Assembly: GCA_020630835.1 (NCBI GenBank)
Contig: JAHDIL010000121.1
Location: forward strand, 1-5,981
Source of the DNA: Verrucomicrobiota bacterium
GTDB taxonomy: Bacteria; Verrucomicrobiota; Verrucomicrobiia; Verrucomicrobiales; DEV007
DNA: 5,981 bases
Reading direction: 5' to 3'
The notes beneath the pieces are model-generated. The model was not told where the DNA came from, ran no database searches, and worked only from the letters and a program-made list of their open reading frames with translations. Shown one piece after another: positions 1-5,981 of the stretch (its first letter is position 1; each line of letters opens with the position of its first letter). A program made the position numbers and the translations under genes.

Positions 1-577
1 ACGCATTTTCATACTCCTCCAGGTCCTGAATAGATTGGAGGATATCCACCTGATACCCCGCCCCTCCAAAACGCTCAAAGAAAGTAGGGATACCACCCAG
101 CGAGGCCGCTCCAACCGTATCTCCATGATAAGCGCCAGAAAAACTCACAAACCGGGCGCGTTCATGCTGACCTTCCAGCTGACGATACTGCACTGCCATT
201 TTACAAGCACACTCGATTGCCGTGGACCCGTTGTCGCTAAAGAAAACCTTCTCAAGTGTTCCCTCAGGAAAATACCTAGCAAGAGTCTCTGCAAGCCGAA
301 TAGCTGGTTCGTTTGAAAAGCCTAGTGCACTGACATGCGAAACCCTCTCCAACTGGCGGGACATTGCCGCATTGATAGTATGGTGAGCATGCCCGTGAAT
401 GTTAGTCCAAATGGAACTGTTCCCATCAAAATAGCGGCGCCCTTTGTTATCGAAAAGATAAGGCCCCTCTCCTCGATCAAGAATCAGAGGGTCCTCATCT
501 GATTCGACCCATCCCTTCATCTGAGTAAAAGGATGCCATAGGTATTTTTTATCGAGCTCTGCTAGCGGGTCAGTCAT
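1..577 (-). CDS. bioA: Adenosylmethionine-8-amino-7-oxononanoate aminotransferase (DAPA synthase), N-terminal part
   Basis: PLP-dependent class III aminotransferase that makes 7,8-diaminopelargonate from KAPA in biotin synthesis. I translated 192 codons from the ATG at 575-577 to the left edge, with no stop. The N-terminus MTDPLAELDKKYLWHPFTQM carries the substrate-pocket motif, with Phe17 where E. coli BioA has Tyr17. Next come YFDGNSSIWTNIHGHAH (49-65), VFFSDNGSTAIECACKMAVQY (111-131, with Gly117-Ser118 expected to hold the PLP phosphate) and AYHGDTVGAASLGG (149-162, with Tyr150 equivalent to the ring-stacking tyrosine). The PLP-binding lysine lies beyond the edge. The start is certain: an in-frame TAG precedes it by one codon, and the next Met is already inside the motif. 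AGGA lies close upstream within TAGGAAATG. Six bases separate it from the ATPase, so it is very probably co-transcribed. No other bio gene is visible upstream. Confidence 0.95.
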   Translation of the reverse strand, partial: MTDPLAELDKKYLWHPFTQMKGWVESDEDPLILDRGEGPYLFDNKGRRYFDGNSSIWTNIHGHAHHTINAAMSRQLERVSHVSALGFSNEPAIRLAETLARYFPEGTLEKVFFSDNGSTAIECACKMAVQYRQLEGQHERARFVSFSGAYHGDTVGAASLGGIPTFFERFGGAGYQVDILQSIQDLEEYENA

Positions 578-586
578 TTCCTATTA
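578..586 (-). other. Tandem in-frame stops and ribosome-binding site between ATPase and bioA
   Basis: The minus strand reads TAA TAG GAA ATG. TAA (584-586) ends the ATPase, TAG (581-583) follows in the same frame, and AGGA just before the ATG is a short Shine-Dalgarno for bioA. ATPase and bioA share one reading frame, so the double stop is all that separates the two proteins. Confidence 0.75.
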
Positions 587-3007
587 CCAGGCTGCCCCGA
601 GCTGAGGCTGCGGGTTAAGCCGATAGGGCATCCAGACGACACCAACAAGTTTCGCAGAGCAATTTTTCTTCAACGGATTGAGCAATATAGTATCGAGCTG
701 CTCATTCGCTGGGTCTAGTGATGCGCGAAGCTCTGCCACCTCCTCTTTACACTCCTGCTCTAGCTCCTCCAGCTCTTCCTGCAAATCTTCCACCTTATCC
801 TCGGCTCGGCTCACGTCACGACTCTCCTTCCACGCACGCGATGCACCGGACATAGCACTGCGGCTGCGCGAGCCAATCCTACGCCCTAGAACAGCTCCCA
901 AAATCGTGCCCCCGATCCGCATCGCAGTATCCAGCTTGGCACTATTAGCTTGCGCTTTCTGCTCCGCAACCGTGTCGAGAGCTCGGCCAATTCGGTCCTC
1001 GATCGTCTTGATCTTCTTTTCGTATTTTTCGGCTAACTCCTCGACCTTTTCATCGCGTATCTCATGCGCCTCATGAGCGAGACGCCCGCGAAAATCTCCT
1101 TCACTTTCTCCTATGCTTGAGTAGAGGCCCGTCAACGGGCTTTTGTAGATCGTTACGCTGTGATTCCCATAGAGCCAGTCTACTAGATCCTTGTTGAGCT
1201 GCGTCCACATTTTGGAGTCCAGCAGACTCTGAGGCAGTGGTGCGAAACTCGCATCATCCACTGGATCCTCTCCCAGTTGAGAAGGCTTGAGGCTGTTGGG
1301 TAGATCTACCGTTTTGTTCCAACTCGGCTCGCCAGATTCTCGATCGATCTGATTGACCAACACCACTTGTTCCGCCCCCGAGATCCCTTTCTTCGCATCG
1401 CTGTAGCGGACCTCACCGACACGTAGGATGGCAGGAACATATTGGATCTCTTTCCCAGGAACTTCAGGCCCCGAGGGGATGAATCGGTCAATAGCACCAC
1501 GAGGCATCTTCGGACGGAGCGTCTGCAACTCGGGCTCTTTCGGAGCTGCTGCCGCTGGAGCGGGAGCCGCTGCCTGGGTAGACTCGAGAGCTTTCCGCTT
1601 TCCGTCCATCAGGGTTTTGATCTGCCGGCGAGCCAACGGCCCCGTCAGGTAGGACATCACCCATCGAACATGGAAAACTACTGGTCCATCATCGTGGACG
1701 TTATTCATGAGAAAAACGCGACTTCCCAGACCAGCGAGCAGCTGCTCCATCTTCGAACGATCAAACTGACTATCGTTGTCAGCCGCAGCCCCCTCCAACC
1801 CATCGAGGACTCGTGCTTTGTCACGCTCTGTCTGCAGGCGACCTAGCCACCACGTTCCAATATTAGATAGAGCCTTGTAATCCAAATCGACAGGGTTCTG
1901 CGTCGCTAACAATACACCCAAACCGAACGCACGCGCTTGCTTGAGCATAGTCATCATCGGCTTCTTGGATGGCGGCATCGCTGATGGCGGCAGATACCCG
2001 TATATTTCATCCATATAGAGGAGCGCACGAAGGCTCGTCGTCCCTGTCTGTGATCGCATCCAGCCCAACATCTGATTAAGCAGGAGCGAAACAAAGAACA
2101 TGCGCTCGCTGTCATTGAGGTGAGCAATAGAGAAAATCGAAATCCTCGGCTGCCCTTCAGGAGTGTGCATCATGCGCTTGATGTCGAGCGGTTCTCCTTT
2201 CAGCCAACTGGAGAAGCCGGGAGAAGCCAGAAGATTGTTCATCTTCATAGCTAAGCCCTTTCGTTGCTTTTCAGGACATACAGTCTCCAGGTCCATCACG
2301 CCGATTTTATCGAAAGGAGGAACCTGAATATGCCGAATCAAGCTTTCTAGGGTCACCCCCTGCTCAGCCTGCCAAGCTTGAGCAAAGATGTTGGATAGGA
2401 GAATATGCTCGGAATCCTGAATCGGATCAGCCTCCATCCCGACAAGGGAAAGCAAACTCGAGACGGTCGACTCGATGCGCTCAGCAAGAGCTTCAGCATC
2501 ATCGAGAACTTCGAACTCAGGCACATCCAGAGAGCTGAGAATGGACACTGGTAGTCCTGCGCTGGAGACCGTCAAATCGACTTTATCGCGGAACTCGCGG
2601 ATCCGCTCCGGCCCCTGCCCCCAGCTAGCGAGGCCTTCCTTCCACATTTCGGCTGTTTTAGTGGCATGCTCTTCTTTGGTTCGGCCTTTTTTCTGCGCAT
2701 CATCCTCATTCACCCATGGTTCAAAGTCGGCAGGCGCAAGATCAGGGAAAGTCAGCAGCAAGTTGGCAATATCTCCCTTCGGATCGATGACGATAGCAGG
2801 CACATTGTCCATGGCTGCTTCCTCGAGCAGTCCTATACACAAACCCGTCTTTCCAGATCCCGTCATCCCGAGGACAACTCCGTGAGTGACTAGGTCTTTC
2901 GAGTCATATAAAACCAGTTCGTCCTGTAATGATTTCTCTCCAAGGTCATAGGTGCGACCTAAATAGAATTTGCCGAGTAATTCGTAATCTTGGGTGGGGA
3001 TATCCAT
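584..3007 (-). CDS. HerA/FtsK-superfamily ATP-binding protein (DUF87-like) with C-terminal coiled coils
   Basis: An 807-residue P-loop ATPase of the HerA-like group, whose members pump DNA or act as motors. The biological role of this long subfamily is not known to me. Walker A is GMTGSGKT (47-54), followed by the strand AIVIDPKGDI (71-80) typical of this group. Walker B is ALLYMDE (328-334) with catalytic-type Asp333-Glu334. LLATQNP (366-372) is the sensor-like strand, and WLGRLQTERDKARVLDGL (387-404) carries arginines that could serve between subunits. An Ala/Pro linker (about 478-492) separates the ATPase from the tail. The tail has charged coiled coils at about 647-690 and 726-763 flanking a glycine/alanine-rich segment (695-721), then a conserved-looking end, LVGVVWMPYR (787-796). 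No membrane anchor or signal peptide is evident except possibly that glycine-rich segment. The ATG has no clear Shine-Dalgarno. The gene ends TAA, directly followed in frame by TAG, with bioA starting six bases after the TAA. Confidence 0.85.
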   Translation of the reverse strand: MDIPTQDYELLGKFYLGRTYDLGEKSLQDELVLYDSKDLVTHGVVLGMTGSGKTGLCIGLLEEAAMDNVPAIVIDPKGDIANLLLTFPDLAPADFEPWVNEDDAQKKGRTKEEHATKTAEMWKEGLASWGQGPERIREFRDKVDLTVSSAGLPVSILSSLDVPEFEVLDDAEALAERIESTVSSLLSLVGMEADPIQDSEHILLSNIFAQAWQAEQGVTLESLIRHIQVPPFDKIGVMDLETVCPEKQRKGLAMKMNNLLASPGFSSWLKGEPLDIKRMMHTPEGQPRISIFSIAHLNDSERMFFVSLLLNQMLGWMRSQTGTTSLRALLYMDEIYGYLPPSAMPPSKKPMMTMLKQARAFGLGVLLATQNPVDLDYKALSNIGTWWLGRLQTERDKARVLDGLEGAAADNDSQFDRSKMEQLLAGLGSRVFLMNNVHDDGPVVFHVRWVMSYLTGPLARRQIKTLMDGKRKALESTQAAAPAPAAAAPKEPELQTLRPKMPRGAIDRFIPSGPEVPGKEIQYVPAILRVGEVRYSDAKKGISGAEQVVLVNQIDRESGEPSWNKTVDLPNSLKPSQLGEDPVDDASFAPLPQSLLDSKMWTQLNKDLVDWLYGNHSVTIYKSPLTGLYSSIGESEGDFRGRLAHEAHEIRDEKVEELAEKYEKKIKTIEDRIGRALDTVAEQKAQANSAKLDTAMRIGGTILGAVLGRRIGSRSRSAMSGASRAWKESRDVSRAEDKVEDLQEELEELEQECKEEVAELRASLDPANEQLDTILLNPLKKNCSAKLVGVVWMPYRLNPQPQLGAAW

Positions 3008-3021
3008 GATGACGAAAGCTT

Positions 3022-3027
3022 ATCATA
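3022..3027 (-). promoter_or_regulatory. Possible -10 element upstream of the ATPase gene
   Basis: TATGAT on the minus strand, one mismatch from the sigma70 -10 consensus, lies 14 bases before the ATPase ATG within the largest intergenic gap (3008-3076). An A-rich tract lies upstream, but no good -35 hexamer is found at 16-18 bases. If used, the leader would be only about 8 bases long, consistent with the absence of a Shine-Dalgarno. Weak evidence. Confidence 0.2.
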
Positions 3028-3032
3028 GACTC

Positions 3033-3053
3033 GTCCTTTAAAAGGGCTTTTTT
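3033..3053 (+). terminator. Small hairpin plus T tract, oriented for plus-strand transcripts
   Basis: On the plus strand GTCCTT-TAA-AAGGGC (3033-3047) can form a six-pair stem (one G-T pair) with a three-base loop, directly followed by six T residues (3048-3053). This is the shape of an intrinsic terminator but short. It faces against all genes here; on the minus strand the tract becomes A6 before the stem, so it would not terminate the operon. It could stop antisense transcription or be chance. Confidence 0.25.
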
Positions 3054-3076
3054 GTCTTATATATCAAGGTTTCTCA

Positions 3077-4105
3077 TCACGAGAGAGTTGAAAACAATGC
3101 CTCGATTCGTCGCGCCCCAGCTCGATAACTGACCGCATCGATGGCATGGTCTAGACTTCTCTGGCAAAGATGCGCATATCGCTCGCCTCCAGCGAGACAG
3201 TCCTGCAGCGAAGCGTCTGAGAAAACTAAGCTCTCGATCGTTGAATTCCCTCCAAAGCACAGCGTTCTAGCCAATAGCGCATCACCAGCCACCTGGCCTG
3301 GCACACTGCTTTCGTCAGCCTGCAGGATCAGTCTATGGCTAGCCAGCTCCCGCATGTATTCCTGGTAAGGCATGCCGCCTTCGATGATACGTAAGCAGCC
3401 AGCCGGGAAAAGCAATTTTAGCGGTGCCAAATGATCCTGACCTCTTTTCTTTTCCGTATTGATCACCGTCACTCGCGGGACACTGATTTCGTGAGCGAGC
3501 CTGGCCGCTGTCTCAATAGCCTGGCGATGACGCCTGGATGGCGTCGCGAACTCTCGCGTGCCAATCATGATACCGGAACGGTTTCCGATAGGCACCGAAT
3601 AGTCCCAATGGCTCAACTCAAGAGGATACGGAGTCGGAATAAAATGGGTTTTCGCGGCCCATTCATCATCAGAAACGGCATTCAGAGAAGGTGGCAACAC
3701 GTGTGAGGCGGACCAGATCATTTCGCTCTCGCGAATCAGTTTTTTGTAGCTATGCCGCGCGCGCAAAGAGCCAAGCTGCCCCGCTATCTGGTGGGGCGCA
3801 CATTCTTTCCAAGCAATAGCTATGCGGCATCCCGCGTTACTCAGACGCTGAAATGCCCGGTATGTCACCCACGTCCGCCGCCGGATCAGCAAGAGCACCG
3901 CATCGAAGCGCTCTCGCTGATCGAGAAAATCTTCTATACTCTGGAAGAACGCTCCTCCCGTGCAAGCCGCAAACGCATGAAAGTTGACCGGTGCGTGTCT
4001 GCCCTTCTGGTAAGGGGGCACACCCTCGCCATAGTCGATGTAAGGATCGCGCCCACCAGGATTAATCACGGCGATCCTTACCCCTGGCTGATAGGGTAGC
4101 TTCAT
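3077..4105 (-). CDS. Putative GT-B-type glycosyltransferase-like protein
   Basis: A 342-residue protein with no confident family name. The N-terminus ([18 protein letters not shown], 11-28) looks like the first beta strand and glycine loop of a Rossmann-like domain. Hydrophobic strand segments follow at AVLLLIRR (69-76) and CRIAIAWKE (93-101). A second domain begins near [11 protein letters not shown] (176-186), with strands VPRVTVINT (209-217) and CLRIIEGG (237-244). [20 protein letters not shown] (245-264) followed by [23 protein letters not shown] (270-292) resembles the C-terminal donor-binding half of GT-B enzymes, where a nucleotide-sugar site precedes a conserved small/Gly-rich helix start. 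No signal peptide or membrane helix is evident, so it is probably cytoplasmic or peripheral. Its ATG overlaps the yidD TGA as ATGA (4102-4105), implying translational coupling. It ends in two adjacent in-frame TGA codons (3074-3079). Donor and acceptor cannot be told from the sequence; a non-enzymatic GT-B-like protein is possible. Confidence 0.6.
   Translation of the reverse strand: MKLPYQPGVRIAVINPGGRDPYIDYGEGVPPYQKGRHAPVNFHAFAACTGGAFFQSIEDFLDQRERFDAVLLLIRRRTWVTYRAFQRLSNAGCRIAIAWKECAPHQIAGQLGSLRARHSYKKLIRESEMIWSASHVLPPSLNAVSDDEWAAKTHFIPTPYPLELSHWDYSVPIGNRSGIMIGTREFATPSRRHRQAIETAARLAHEISVPRVTVINTEKKRGQDHLAPLKLLFPAGCLRIIEGGMPYQEYMRELASHRLILQADESSVPGQVAGDALLARTLCFGGNSTIESLVFSDASLQDCLAGGERYAHLCQRSLDHAIDAVSYRAGARRIEALFSTLS
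4102..4105 (-). other. ATGA stop/start overlap of yidD and the glycosyltransferase-like gene
   Basis: On the minus strand the yidD TGA (4104-4102) shares bases with the ATG of the next gene (4105-4103). This four-base overlap is the usual arrangement for termination-reinitiation. The downstream start has only a distant GGGAG, about 18 bases ahead, so coupling probably supplies much of its translation. Confidence 0.85.
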
Positions 4106-4374
4106 TTATTGCCGCACTCTTTACTCCCACAGCCACAGCCCCGCTCTGGAACAGGGTCGTAGCCACACCCTCCCCATGGGTGACACCGAGAAATCCGCTT
4201 GATAGCTAACCAACTGCCATGCCAGGGCCCATGAAGTCGCAAAGCATGGATGGCATAGCGCGAGCAATTCGGCTCGAAACGGCAGGTGCCGCGCCCACCA
4301 TTAAAAAACTTTAAAACAGGTGAGAGAAAGATCTGATAGAGACGGATACCAAATATGAGAACTTTTGTTATCAT
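4102..4374 (-). CDS. yidD: Membrane protein insertion efficiency factor YidD
   Basis: Small membrane-associated protein that helps YidC/Sec insert inner-membrane proteins. The 90 residues show the whole family pattern: an amphipathic/hydrophobic N-terminus ([18 protein letters not shown], about 7-24), [19 protein letters not shown] (31-49), a [15 protein letters not shown] segment (53-67) and GYDPVPE (71-77). Length is typical. The start is well fixed: an in-frame TGA lies three codons upstream (4381-4383), and the AGGAG ribosome-binding site lies only two bases before the ATG, unusually close. There is an insertion, FNGGRGT, before the first Cys compared with E. coli, and a Cys-rich end (Cys70, 80, 82 and 87, besides the usual Cys31, 37 and 64). 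yidD normally sits between rnpA and yidC; here it lies between folE2 and a glycosyltransferase-like gene whose ATG overlaps its TGA stop. Confidence 0.95.
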   Translation of the reverse strand: MITKVLIFGIRLYQIFLSPVLKFFNGGRGTCRFEPNCSRYAIHALRLHGPWHGSWLAIKRISRCHPWGGCGYDPVPERGCGCGSKECGNK

Positions 4375-4375
4375 T

Positions 4376-4383
4376 GCTCCTCA
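4376..4383 (-). promoter_or_regulatory. yidD ribosome-binding site and upstream in-frame stop
   Basis: The minus strand reads TGAGGAGCAATG. AGGAG is a good anti-Shine-Dalgarno match but only two bases from the ATG. The TGA inside it is in the yidD frame, which excludes any upstream start and so decides the N-terminus. Confidence 0.6.
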
Positions 4384-4391
4384 CAGTGCGT

Positions 4392-5189
4392 TCATGAGTG
4401 AATCTCAGCAAAAGCATCGTGCGCATGGATACTCTCCTCATTGCGCACTTGCAGACGAAACATGCCAAAACGGCCGTCTGATGAAATCCGATCGAATACA
4501 CTCCTCGTAGCGTCCTCTACGAAAGAGGGGTTATCATAGGCTTGCATCGTCACATGCCGCTCATCCTCTCTTTTGAGCAGAGGAAAAACGGGAGCAGATG
4601 CGCTATCTTTTAGTAAGTGATAGAGCTCCGAGGGCGCTACGACCTCCTCAGCACTCCCCCAGTGGGCGGAGACATCAACCCAGCTACGCTGACTGTGCGC
4701 ACCGTAGTCGCTGATATCACGACTGCATGGGCAAAGCGTCGTTACAGGTATACGCAAACGATAACCAACGATAAAACCGTCATCCCGCGAATCTACCTGC
4801 CATTCTGTCTGGATGCCCTGCAACGCGGGCTTCTCGGTCACGGGAGCTGGAGCTGATGTGAACCACATAAACTGGAGACTCACTCTGGCCTCCTCCGCCC
4901 CCTGGCCAGCGCGCATAGCTTCGCAAAAGTCGATGGTAGCCGCTGGACTAAACCCGTGCTCCCACGAATGAAGCAGCTCAATCAGGCGGCTCATATGGAT
5001 ACCACGCTTGTCAGCTGCCAAGGATACAGAAAGGCTAAATTCTGCTTGGGTGCTCTGCGACTCTCCACTTTCTCCATCCCAACCGGAAATCTCGGCAGGG
5101 TAAAAAACACGATCGATCCCCACTGTATGCAGAGCGATATTGCGCGTATCGCTAGCGCTCTGTGGATCGGCTTTCAACTCGACTGACAT
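4392..5189 (-). CDS. folE2: GTP cyclohydrolase IB (FolE2 family)
   Basis: Converts GTP to 7,8-dihydroneopterin triphosphate plus formate, the first step of tetrahydrofolate (and queuosine) synthesis, in the cytoplasm. The 265-residue length is normal for the FolE2 (type IB) family, which is not homologous in sequence to classical FolE. Family landmarks in order: DTRNIALHTVGI near the N-terminus (14-25), KRGIHMSR (61-68), VTTLCPCSRDISDYGAHSQRS (149-169, with Cys153, Cys155 and His165 as likely metal or catalytic residues), FPLLKREDE (202-210), NPSFVED (220-226) and ESIHAHDAFA (252-261). The ATG is 17 bases after the thrS stop and places the N-terminal motif where the family has it. No Shine-Dalgarno is visible in the short gap, so translation may rely on coupling to thrS. 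yidD begins 17 bases after the TGA stop. Type IB enzymes tolerate several metals and in many bacteria are induced by zinc limitation; no Zur-type site is visible here, though any operon promoter would lie upstream of the window. Confidence 0.95.
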   Translation of the reverse strand: MSVELKADPQSASDTRNIALHTVGIDRVFYPAEISGWDGESGESQSTQAEFSLSVSLAADKRGIHMSRLIELLHSWEHGFSPAATIDFCEAMRAGQGAEEARVSLQFMWFTSAPAPVTEKPALQGIQTEWQVDSRDDGFIVGYRLRIPVTTLCPCSRDISDYGAHSQRSWVDVSAHWGSAEEVVAPSELYHLLKDSASAPVFPLLKREDERHVTMQAYDNPSFVEDATRSVFDRISSDGRFGMFRLQVRNEESIHAHDAFAEIHS

Positions 5190-5206
5190 AAAACTATAGG
5201 AATAGA

Positions 5207-5981
5207 TTAGGCGTCAACAACAGCGCGCTCTTCGAGGAGCCGCTCAACGAATGCATCAACTTCCATAGCTCCTTCTTCACCATTTTTCCGCGAGCGAACG
5301 GCTATAGACTTAGCCTCTGCCTCTCGCTGACCAATGACACCCATCACCGGAATCAATCCGTGTCTAGCCCTCTTGATCTTGGCGCCCAGAGGATCAGAAG
5401 CCGCATCAACAGTGACACGAAACCGGAGCTTTTTCAGCTTGGCCGCCACCTCATCCGCGAAAGGAATTTGCTCCTCAGTTATCGGTAGAAGACGGATCTG
5501 CTCAGGCGCTAACCATAGAGGGAAGTCGGCAGCATAGTGCTCGATCAAAAGGCCCATGAAACGTTCGATACTACCAAAGACGGCGCGGTGGATCATAACG
5601 GGGCGATGCTTACCACCATCCGATCCTGTGTATTCCAGTTCAAAACGCTCTGGCAAGCTAAAATCAGTCTGGATCGTCCCCAACTGCCAACCACGCCCCA
5701 ATGCGTCAAAGGCCATGAAATCGAGCTTCGGTCCATAGAATGCCGCCTCGCCGATGCCAATCGTGTGTTCGATCTGCAGTTCCTCGACTACATCAGTGAT
5801 ACAAGCTTCCGCCTTGTCCCAAAGCTCGGCAGCACCGATATATTTATCACTGTCAGGATCACGAAGAGAGACACGGCACTTCGTCTCGAGGCCAAAAATC
5901 GCCATCACCTCTTTAATCAAAGCGACGCAGTCCTTAAACTCATCACGCAACTGATCCTCGGTGCAGAAAATATGCCCGTCA
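5207..5981 (-). CDS. thrS: Threonyl-tRNA synthetase, C-terminal part (5' end outside window)
   Basis: Cytoplasmic class II aminoacyl-tRNA synthetase that activates threonine with ATP and charges tRNA-Thr. The window holds 257 codons up to a TAA stop, beginning at DGHIFCTEDQ, the segment just after class II motif 2; numbering here starts at that D. His3 and His131 (in VMIHRAVFGS) align with E. coli zinc ligands His385 and His511; the third ligand, the Cys of the NCPGH motif, lies off the window. GEAAFYGPKLDF (77-88) and QLGTIQTDFSLPERF (99-113) are conserved catalytic-domain strands. GSIERF with Arg140 is motif 3, aligning with E. coli Arg520. From about 157 (LAPEQIRLLPIT) to the end is the anticodon-binding domain, including the DPLGAKIKRA segment. 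The length matches E. coli from the same point (about 260 residues), so nothing is missing at the C-terminus. An internal TTG at 5948-5950 is Leu of the QLRDE segment, not a start. folE2 follows after 17 bases. Confidence 0.97.
   Translation of the reverse strand, partial: DGHIFCTEDQLRDEFKDCVALIKEVMAIFGLETKCRVSLRDPDSDKYIGAAELWDKAEACITDVVEELQIEHTIGIGEAAFYGPKLDFMAFDALGRGWQLGTIQTDFSLPERFELEYTGSDGGKHRPVMIHRAVFGSIERFMGLLIEHYAADFPLWLAPEQIRLLPITEEQIPFADEVAAKLKKLRFRVTVDAASDPLGAKIKRARHGLIPVMGVIGQREAEAKSIAVRSRKNGEEGAMEVDAFVERLLEERAVVDA

Noticed and set aside
35..316. Plus-strand 93-codon open frame
   Set aside because: Lies entirely antisense to bioA, whose motifs are unmistakable; no protein family features or ribosome-binding site.
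678..1076. Plus-strand 132-codon Ser-rich open frame
   Set aside because: Its serine richness is the antisense image of the Glu/Leu/Ala coiled-coil codons of the ATPase tail, a common artefact.
2475..2893. Plus-strand frames of 136 and 75 codons
   Set aside because: They overlap each other and lie antisense to the ATPase Walker A region; no recognisable protein features.
584..3007. A HerA-nuclease defence system
   Set aside because: No NurA, Sir2, DUF4297 or other effector gene is adjacent; neighbours are housekeeping genes, so a defence role is not supported by this window.
3752..4099. Plus-strand 115-codon frame
   Set aside because: Antisense to the glycosyltransferase-like gene, which has a coupled start and a coherent protein sequence; the plus-strand product has none.
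5948..5950. TTG as a start codon for a short thrS-like gene
   Set aside because: The frame continues upstream to the window edge with conserved ThrRS residues (DGHIFCTEDQ), so the TTG is an internal leucine.

Overview
The window is a compact bacterial chromosomal segment in which all six genes lie on the minus strand. Reading in the direction of transcription (high to low coordinates) they are: the C-terminal 40% or so of threonyl-tRNA synthetase (thrS, cut by the right edge), GTP cyclohydrolase IB (folE2), the YidD membrane-insertion factor, a tentative GT-B-like glycosyltransferase, a large HerA/FtsK-type ATPase with a coiled-coil tail, and the N-terminal half of DAPA aminotransferase (bioA, cut by the left edge). 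Nothing supports a plus-strand gene. No tRNA, rRNA, CRISPR array, insertion sequence or phage gene was seen, and no gap exceeds 69 bases.

Spacing suggests a directional run that may be one transcript or two: 17 bases thrS-folE2, 17 bases folE2-yidD, a 4-base ATGA overlap yidD-glycosyltransferase, 69 bases glycosyltransferase-ATPase, and 6 bases ATPase-bioA. The 69-base gap is the only place with room for an internal promoter. It carries a -10-like hexamer and a small hairpin followed by a T tract, the latter oriented as a terminator for plus-strand (antisense) transcription.

The genes do not form one pathway. They supply translation (thrS), folate/pterin synthesis (folE2), inner-membrane protein biogenesis (yidD), probable glycan transfer, an uncharacterised DNA- or protein-translocating type ATPase, and biotin synthesis (bioA). 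The three named metabolic genes are housekeeping functions packed together, as is common in streamlined or co-directional bacterial chromosomes.

The organism is a bacterium of roughly balanced base composition with mostly weak or closely spaced Shine-Dalgarno sequences. The protein sequences and weak ribosome-binding sites would fit something like Verrucomicrobiota (Opitutae-like), but that is a low-confidence impression and no marker here fixes the phylum. The parts least explained by known biology are the ATPase, with its glycine-rich segment between two coiled coils, and the glycosyltransferase-like protein coupled to yidD.
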